Source of the DNA: Dimorphilus gyrociliatus | Taxonomy: Eukaryota > Annelida > Polychaeta > Dinophilidae | Reading direction: 5' to 3' | Length of the DNA stretch: 64,000 nt | Assembly (NCBI GenBank): GCA_904063045.1 | Contig: CAJFCJ010000019.1 | Span: 2,309,700-2,373,699, forward strand | Shown: positions 57,043-64,000 of the stretch, in pieces | Position numbering within the stretch: the stretch's first letter is position 1 | Layout: each line of letters starts with the position of its first letter | Notes under the pieces: model-generated | Seen by the model: the letters and a program-made list of their open reading frames with translations, nothing else | Told to the model about the DNA's origin: nothing | Database searches by the model: none | Position numbers and translations under genes: made by a program

Positions 57043-58097
57043 TCAGGTCTTATGATAAAGATATAAAGCGCCAACAACCAATATGAAAGAAATACAAAAG
57101 TAAATGTTTAAAACCAATCCGAAAACCACCATTGATAAGGCTGTCGTGATAACCATTGCAGTTGAGACAATAAACATTCTTGTTATGTTGTTTCCATGCT
57201 TCATAATAGCTGCCATAATTAATCCAACTGAACTCAAGTTCAAGACAAGTAAAAAAGTTATAAAGGTGTATCCATGAAAAAGATTCCAGGCATCTAATGA
57301 AAACATATTTTGTTAGTGGATGTTTGATAGTTTAAAATATATATTCGTTTCTTACTCTTTTCGGTTGAGTTCATTGCTCCTACAATAAAAGAACCGCCGT
57401 TTATAATAATACCATAGACATATAGAAGTGAATTTTGCAGATGTATCGACATTTCATAACGATTTTTTAATATCAGTTCTGTATAAACACCTGATAAACC
57501 AGATACAAAACAATATAAACTTATCATAATGAGCCCTTTTCCTGTAATGTGAACGTAGTTCGCCGAAGCTATACTTTTATCTTGAATTTTTTGATGAATT
57601 CCCCCATAGCTATTGGATGCTCCAGCCATCATAAGCATAACCAAAGCTACCCATTGGAGTGGCGCTATAGGCTTTTTAATAATTAGTCGATAGAGGAAAG
57701 CTGTTGACAATATTTTCATATTTCCTAAGACTTGATAGGTTGCAGGATCCATTTCAACTTGCATTAACACTGATATATTATTATTAAAGGCATAGAGTAT
57801 TGCTGGAATTGCAAAAGGAAGGGACACTTTTAGGCCGGGCCATTCAAATTTCGTTTCGGCTTTTCTTAGTTGGGCATAGAGCATACCTAACGACATTACT
57901 AATTTGCAAAATTCAGCTACAAGTACTAGTGACGCTGATGAGAATGCCAGTTTTCCATTTTTCTCTTCTAAATGTACTAATATAGAATATGTGCCATAAA
58001 TGAGTACTCCAGCTAAACATAACAACTTCCATACTTGTGCATTCATTGGCTTTTTATGTTCGACCGCATTTTTACTTCCTTCTACATCGACAGTCAT
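57043..58097 (-). CDS. SLC35A4: nucleotide-sugar transporter family, SLC35A4-like
   Basis: Golgi multi-pass transporter of the SLC35A subfamily. Two exons (about 57352-58097 and 57043-57300), start ATG 58097, stop 57043. About ten hydrophobic helices. Motifs that point to A4 rather than A1-A3 are YAFNNNISVLMQVEMDPATY with QVLGNMKI (human YGANNNLVIYLQRYMDPSTY, QVLSNLKI), SGLSGVYTELILK and AAIMKHGNNITRMF. The substrate of this subtype is not something the sequence shows. An acceptor TTTTCTAG lies about 25 nt before the ATG, suggesting a 5'UTR intron. Confidence 0.88.
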
Positions 58098-58536
58098 TTC
58101 GTCTGAGTTTGAATTTTTAACCTAGAAAAAAGTGAAAATATTAATACTCTTTGAGTAATATAGAATACATTAACTAGACCTCCATTAGTAGTATTTAAGA
58201 TAAGCACAAGCGAATTCAAAAACGACTACGAAAATGGTATATAAAGGCGTATACTTGTTTTGAATAGGGTACCAGTTTTTTTTTTACAATGATATATCTA
58301 CTTTTTTTATAAAATAAAATTAGTTAAAATGTACAGTAAAATGTCTTATATAAACATTATATTTTATATTTGTAAGTTGAAGGATTTTTTTTTGAAAATC
58401 GAAAAAAATATCTTTAGAAGCCATTTTGGATGTTGTAGAGCCCTGAGTTTGTACCATACACCAAGACATTTTGACGATTACGATCAAATATCTCGATTTT
58501 TCTTAGTGTCACACGCAATTTTCACAATCTAGCGAA

Positions 58537-59295
58537 ATGCCTAGTATTAAGCTTAGCAGTTCAGATGGAGAAGTCTTCTCTGTAGAAGTAGAAATCGCTA
58601 AACAATCAAATACTATCAAAACTATGTTGGAAGATCTAGGAATGGACGAAGAGGATGACGAAGCTGTTCCTCTTCCAAACGTTAATGCGGCTATTTTGAA
58701 GCGTGTTATTCAATGGTGCACATATCACAAAGATGACCCACCACCTCCAGAAGACGATGAAAATAAAGAAAAAAGAACTGATGACATCTCAAGTTGGGAT
58801 GCTGACTTTTTGAAAGTTGATCAAGGTATATTTTCGATTAATGATTCTTCAATGAGAGCTAAAAGAATAAACTATTACCTTGTATCCCTACGAGCTTATT
58901 AATCCGGCGAGTATAGTGATTCAGACTAACCTATATTGTTTCGTGTTCTTAAAAGTAGTACAAGGGTCAGAGCTTTCTCAGAGAGTGTAATTGTTGTAGT
59001 GTTCTGATAATGGAGCTGAATTACTATACTACAATTTACAGGCTCAAATCGTCTTTTAACAGATTAATTAAACAATTTTGTCTCTTCCGTTGCAGGAACT
59101 CTCTTTGAATTGATCTTGGCAGCAAATTATCTGGATATTAAAGGTTTATTGGATGTTACTTGTAAAACAGTTGCCAATATGATAAAAGGCAAAAGTCCAG
59201 AAGAAATAAGAAAGACATTCAACATTAAAAATGATTTTACTCAAGCAGAAGAAGATCAGGTCAGACGTGAGAACGAATGGTGCGAAGAAAAGTAA
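58537..59295 (+). CDS. SKP1: SKP1, SCF ubiquitin ligase adaptor
   Basis: Links F-box proteins to CUL1. Two exons (58537-58825 and 59096-59295) give 162 aa; human SKP1 is 163. BTB/POZ fold begins [20 protein letters not shown], followed by [38 protein letters not shown] and [19 protein letters not shown]. The F-box-binding C-terminus is [35 protein letters not shown] and the invariant ending NEWCEEK. An acceptor-like AATCTAG four nt before the ATG plus a GTAAGT donor near 58370 suggests a 5'UTR intron. Confidence 0.98.
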
Positions 59296-61831
59296 TTTGC
59301 ATTGTATCATATTGAATTTCTCTTTCTTTTCCTCACTGTTACCATTACTCTTCCCTGTTTATCTTCACTTTTAAAAAATAAAAACGGGTTTACCTATCGA
59401 GTATATGTTTTTCCTATTTTCTATATTTTTAAATGGAGTGTCTCAGTCATAGATTATTTAGTGATATTGTGTTCTTTTCATAGAAAATTTTTTTTTAGCA
59501 GAAAACCAAGAGAAAACAAAGTCACATATTCTTCTTTATAAAACTGAAAATTTTATGTTTATGATAGATAATTAACAAATAAACAAACAAAAACTACTAT
59601 CATATTATTAATTTGAAGTATTATAATCATCTTTGCTTGAAGTATAAAAATACTGTTAACATTTACTTCAAATATTAAGTATAATACAATGGAATTTAAT
59701 ATAACAACTTTTATATTTAATACCTTATATTATACTTTAAAACAATACTGAATAAACACAAAGTACATTATGAAAAACCCCATCTGGTGGCTAATTAACC
59801 AAGTACTTTTCTAAGTGCGCAACATATCTTACATGCTTTCTAAAATTCTATCTATGATAGTAATTACTATCTGTAATACATAGGCCTGAGGATATAAAGT
59901 CAAATAATAACTTCCCCAATTGCGTATACTTAATTCCTGGTAGAAATCAATTTTCATCCTTCAAACAGACGAAACAAGAATTAAAGGAAGAAATTTCCAT
60001 ACGAAAACATATCCTCCGGTTAATGAACTCGGCTATAAAAGTTGAATGTACTCTACGTGGACCTCGTAGATCAATTTTATTAAATAGTATAAAATAATCG
60101 TATTTACCAATTTTTCAAAACTTAAGTCCTGGCCTGTTTGCACGTATATTTTTATTATTAATCTAAGATTTTAACTGCGTTTCATATTGGCTCTTAAGCT
60201 TTGCAGTAGAATCAAGGGATAGAAAATTTTTGATATTAAGTTATCTCCATAGTTACGGTAAAACAAGATTTCTCTCTTTAAAAGCGCTAATCCTTAGAAA
60301 ACTCTCTAATACATACAAGCTTTAAATTACTATCTATCTCTAAAGTGGGTGAAATATCTTAATAAGTTATTTAATTAAGGCCTACTGACAGTCCTTTGTA
60401 AATAAACAATTGTTGTAATTTCGAAGAGGAAGGAAAACTACAATGCTCCGTAGGATGAGTTTGCAAATGGCGTCGCAGTTTCTTACTTCAGCAACCATGA
60501 TAAATAATACATTTCTTGATAGACAATTCTACTTCTGAAGTTGAATATTTTACGTCATGTTTCAAGGACGGTCATTATAAACACGTTTACGTTATTAAAT
60601 GTTGTATTTTATATTGAATCGTGTGATTTAAAGCATATAGACATCAAACTTGATAAACTATTCCAAATAGTGTCATTGCTGTGAAAGTAACTTGAACTCT
60701 TATTACAAATGAGGTAAGATGAGCATCATTTCGCCCTAGTCTTTTAATTCGCTTCATATATGAATTCTATTGCATATTGTTAGACTAGAGAAGAGAAACA
60801 CATAATCGTATTCACTTGAAAACCAATATTTTTCTTCCAAACCAATTAGTTTTGAAAACTTTTTCATTGATTATAACAATATGATATAGCTCTAGGCCTA
60901 ACATTTTAGTACGTAATCAGTGATTTATTTATTTTTTAATGTAATAGCTACGCTCGATAGTAATTTTACGGGTAAACCTGTAAAACTGAATATTAAACGA
61001 TGTACTGTTTATTTTGTTTAGTGGCGACACCCAGTTGTTTGCACCTAGACTGTTATATCGTGGCTATCAGGCAAAGAAAGCGGTTGGTTTGAAAATAGAG
61101 CTTTTTCTAATAGTAAACGCTTGTAATCCAATTTCTGTTTAAAGGTTAGATGATTTTTTAAAATTTATCAATTATATTTCTTTCATATTTACTCATAGTA
61201 TTTTAGTATAATAATAAATTAATGGAATGTTTTACCGTTTTAAAATACTTTTTCCCGGTCTTTTTTCTCCTCGTTTGACCATATTTGTAAATTTAGAAAA
61301 GGAGAGAGAGAGAGTAAGAGATGCATGTATGTATGCGGATGTCTGCGTTTATGTTTGTATGTGAGGAATTGAGATACTGAGATAGGGACGAAAAATGAAC
61401 CTTTCTACCTCTCTTCAACCTTCTTGATCAGTCTTCTTTTATTTTATCCAGAATAGCTATTATGAGAAATAATATTTGCTTATTTTGCTTGTGAAAGTTG
61501 TAATTAAATTTAAATTTTATCTTTGCAGCTATAAATAGAAACTATTTTGCAGATAAAAACTTTCTCAAGTATTTTTTGATCTATACCTACTCATTATTTT
61601 ACAAAACAAAAGCCGAAATCGATCGTCTAAATCCCAGCTTTCATCAAAGGTTCATATTCCATAAAGATTTTCAATAATATTTAATTTTTTATAAAATCTT
61701 CCCCTTTTTTATATAAATTATACATTATATAAAATAAATCACTGAGTCGCTATTATCAAAATTATCTTTTGTATCTTATCATGTTCATCATTAATGACGT
61801 CTGTGCAAATATCTTTTTTTCAGTCTTGAAA
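59296..61831. other. longest intergenic stretch, no gene seen
   Basis: About 2.5 kb between SKP1 and the SLC26 gene. AT-rich, with a near-perfect short inverted repeat near 60965-60986 (TTTTACGGGT, AA, ACCTGTAAAA) and a GA-rich then TATG/TGT-rich patch near 61300-61365. Presumably SLC26 promoter and 5'UTR exons. No protein-coding exon, tRNA or rRNA recognised. Confidence 0.5.
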
Positions 61832-64000
61832 ATGTCGATGGAAGGTAACGGAACGGTACCCTTTGGGAGGTCTAGTAGCGAAGAAGAGATATGTCCGAAA
61901 GTGAAAGTATCGAGAAAAGTTTTAAATCAGCCAAACTTTGAAGCTCGCTTCTATTCTGGTGACAGATATTCAAAAACAGTTAAAGAAAGATTTGGCGAAG
62001 TAAAGCAAAAATGTACTGTTTCTACATCTTGCATGAAGAGTGTACTCTTCAAAATCTTTCCGTTTATCGGCATAATGGGTAATTACAAGGTCAAAGAAGA
62101 TTTACTTGGAGACCTTGTTAGCGGGTTTACTGTTGGTATTATGCATATTCCTCAAGGTAAGGAATTATTTTATGACACTCGTAAACTGAACTTGTCTTGG
62201 CTCTGAAAGATATATTTTTTTCTGACTACTATTAAGTACAAAACGCGTAATTGGTAATTTATTTAAAAGATACATAAATATGCTATTTGTATATACGATC
62301 TAGTCACTATAACATAATATAAAAAGTATACACATGTCTATATATAGACATAAATTTTTAGAAGTAGTATTTAAGACAATAGACTTTTTTCCCTCTCCTA
62401 GTAATACTTTTCTTATTCACTCTTGTTATTTTGTCCTTTTTTATGCGCATTTGTTCCTAAAAAACGTAGACACACTATGCTATTATTTCTTTATATATTA
62501 AAAAAAAAAAAAGAGAGAGAGAGAGAGAGACATGCAGCAGAGTAAAAAAAAATTAAACTAAAAAAACAAATCATTAAAGAGGAAAGATTGAAAACTTTCT
62601 TCTATTGTTTTTTTTTTATTAAAATGAAAGCGTCTCCATTTGATTTATGTTTCTAATAGAAATATATAAATTTAGTAGTAGATTATACTAAGGAAAAATA
62701 TTTGAGACTTTTTTTATATGCTTTTAGCCTATTGTATATAACGTTATGATTAAGCAATTTAAAATAACGTATACATAAATATAAATATATTTTTTAAATA
62801 ATCTTATCTTAAAGTATCGTTTGTATAGTTCAAGTTTAAAGACTTAACTACAAAAGCTAATATGACAAGCATCGTTATAGCCTAATAGAGCAAAAATTTC
62901 AGTGTACAAACTTATAAAGTTGGGTGTGGCATGTTTTGCTAGTCTTAATTGGGCGTCGCCTTTTCAAAGAGGAAGAATTGTATATAAATTTCCTCTACAA
63001 TATTTTGATTTCCCCCATTGATTGATTTATCCTAAATTATAAACTTTACTCTAAATAAGAAACTTAACGTATATGTTATTTTTAATATAAATTAAAGAGA
63101 TAGAAACATTAATGTTATAATTATAATATAAAAATGGTGTTTTAAGAATATCTACTCACTCAATTAACCAACTTTATCATATTTTGATGGAAGTATAATT
63201 GACGATTTAATAGATTTTTTTCAATTTACATGTATACATATACATTTATTTAGTAATATAAAGAGTATATATATATATATATATATATATATTCTCATTC
63301 CCTTACAACTTAGACATAAAACGATTAAAAAGTAGTATTTTATTTCAATACAATTAATGAAATATATTGATATGTAATATTCTTATGGTATAATTATCTC
63401 AGTCTTTCTTTTCCTAAATTACTATTTGTACATTTTATATTAAAAAACATGAAAATATTGGCAAAAGCATATCAATTCTTTTTCTTTTATATAATATAAC
63501 ACAGGAATGGCATATGGCCTTCTAACAGGTCTATCTCCAGTTTACGGCCTATACGTGTCTTTCTTTCCTGTGTTTTTCTATTTTTTTTTTGGAAGCTCTA
63601 AGCATGTATCCATTGGTAAGTCTAAGAGGAATTGTAATAGCTCCACTTCCGTGTATTATCTCTCTTTACTTTATTATTCTTTATTTCCCTCAATTTTCCC
63701 TTTATTACAAAATTTACTTTTTCTTTTTTTGCTCCTCTAATTTTACTTTTTTTTCTTTTTTTTCATTTCACTGACTTTTCTTTTCCTATTCTCTAAAAAT
63801 TCTTAACATTTAGGCATGGCTTATTCAACTCTTGCTGGACTTTCTCCTGTTTATGGTTTATACGTGTCCTTCTTTCCTGTTATCCTTTACTTTTTCTTTG
63901 GAACATCAAAGCATGTTTCACTTGGTTTGTTGTACTTAGCTAATGCTTTGCCTGATTCTACCTTTTGATTATTATTTTTTTTTGCATTCATTCAATTTTA
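61832..64000 (+). CDS. SLC26 family anion transporter, 3' part beyond window
   Basis: Membrane anion exchanger or channel (sulfate, chloride, bicarbonate and others, depending on subtype). Start at 61832 ([19 protein letters not shown]), just after a TTTTTTTCAG acceptor. Exon 1 (61832-62156) encodes the cytoplasmic N-terminus and first helix: [49 protein letters not shown]. Then come two alternative-looking copies of the next exon (63505-63615 and 63814-63924), each carrying [13 protein letters not shown] and the FFFG-(S/T)-SKHVS part of the sulfate-transporter signature. The rest, including the STAS domain, lies outside the window. Family certain, subtype not. Confidence 0.93.
62500..62531. 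repeat. A-tract plus (GA)n microsatellite
   Basis: About twelve A followed by about ten GA units inside the SLC26 intron. Confidence 0.8.
63266..63293. repeat. (TA)n microsatellite
   Basis: About 14 TA units in the SLC26 intron, 200 nt before the first copy of the duplicated exon. Confidence 0.85.
63505..63615 (+). CDS. SLC26 duplicated exon, copy A
   Basis: 111 nt, bordered by ACACAG and GTAAGT, phase 1 on both sides. With the G from exon 1 it reads [18 protein letters not shown], then [19 protein letters not shown]. It contains the end of helix 1 and helix 2 with the family signature. Confidence 0.85.
63814..63924 (+). CDS. SLC26 duplicated exon, copy B
   Basis: 111 nt, bordered by CATTTAG and a weaker donor GTTTGT, phase 1 on both sides. 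It reads [18 protein letters not shown], then [19 protein letters not shown]. 30 of 37 residues equal copy A; the two are 198 nt apart. Confidence 0.85.

Larger units (their letters stand above)
62157..63504 (+). other. large first intron of the SLC26 gene
   Basis: 1,348 nt, one of the two largest introns here. Contains an A-tract followed by a GA microsatellite (about 62500-62531) and a TA microsatellite (63266-63293). I found no further copy of the duplicated exon in it. Confidence 0.7.

Noticed and set aside
60965-60986. Short inverted repeat as a possible mobile-element end
   Set aside because: Arms of only ten nt with one mismatch, no second copy, no transposase and no target-site duplication seen.

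Overview
This is a 64-kb stretch of a compact, AT-rich animal nuclear genome. I count 28 protein-coding loci (25 assigned to a known family), roughly one per 2.3 kb, on both strands. Most genes are broken by short GT-AG introns of about 50-150 nt. The gene set (NMDA-type glutamate receptor, IFT25, CENP-H, borealin, HIP1, SLC26, DNA polymerase iota) fits a bilaterian. IFT25 is known to be missing from flies and nematodes, so a non-ecdysozoan with a reduced genome (a lophotrochozoan, for example) is my inference; species is not decided. A 750-nt run of N (49162-49911) marks a scaffold gap that removes the first exon(s) of one gene.

Layout. 0-6.5 kb: IFT25, a G-protein gamma subunit, IFT70/TTC30, borealin and an unrecognised secreted protein. 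7-15.3 kb: an unrecognised low-complexity protein, SMG5 (nonsense-mediated decay) and WASHC1 (endosomal actin). 17-32.4 kb: HIP1/HIP1R (clathrin-actin adaptor), a beta-hexosaminidase with a duplicated 3' cassette, PIGX (GPI anchor), IFT38/CLUAP1 and DNA polymerase iota. 34-44.8 kb: a GluN2-type NMDA receptor subunit, a small coiled-coil protein, mitoribosomal GADD45GIP1/mL64, CENP-H and the splicing factor RBM22. 45.6-59.3 kb: an intronless RING protein, phosducin-like PDCL, CYB5R4 (5' end in the gap), a Sec23-type zinc-finger/VWA protein, SAXO4/PPP1R32, a small membrane protein, SLC35A4 and SKP1. 61.8 kb to the edge: an SLC26 anion transporter running off the window.

Shared themes. Three IFT-B train subunits (IFT25, IFT70, IFT38) and the axonemal protein SAXO4 lie within 56 kb, although not contiguously. 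Borealin and CENP-H are both centromere proteins. PDCL is the folding co-chaperone for G beta-gamma, and a G gamma gene lies at the other end of the window. Several gene pairs are head-to-head across short shared promoters (SMG5/WASHC1, CLUAP1/POLI, CENP-H/RBM22, VWA protein/SAXO4) or tail-to-tail with facing polyadenylation signals.

The most notable observations are two tandem exon duplications that look like built-in alternative splicing: (i) an SLC26 gene with two 111-nt, phase-matched copies of the exon carrying the transporter signature, and (ii) a hexosaminidase gene with two complete, phase-compatible C-terminal cassettes that differ Asn versus Asp at a known alpha/beta-subunit specificity position. 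Others are a polymerase iota tail with a PIP-SIM-PIP arrangement in place of ubiquitin-binding motifs, and a GluN2 subunit lacking the pore asparagine. All calls come from reading the sequence; no database search was run.
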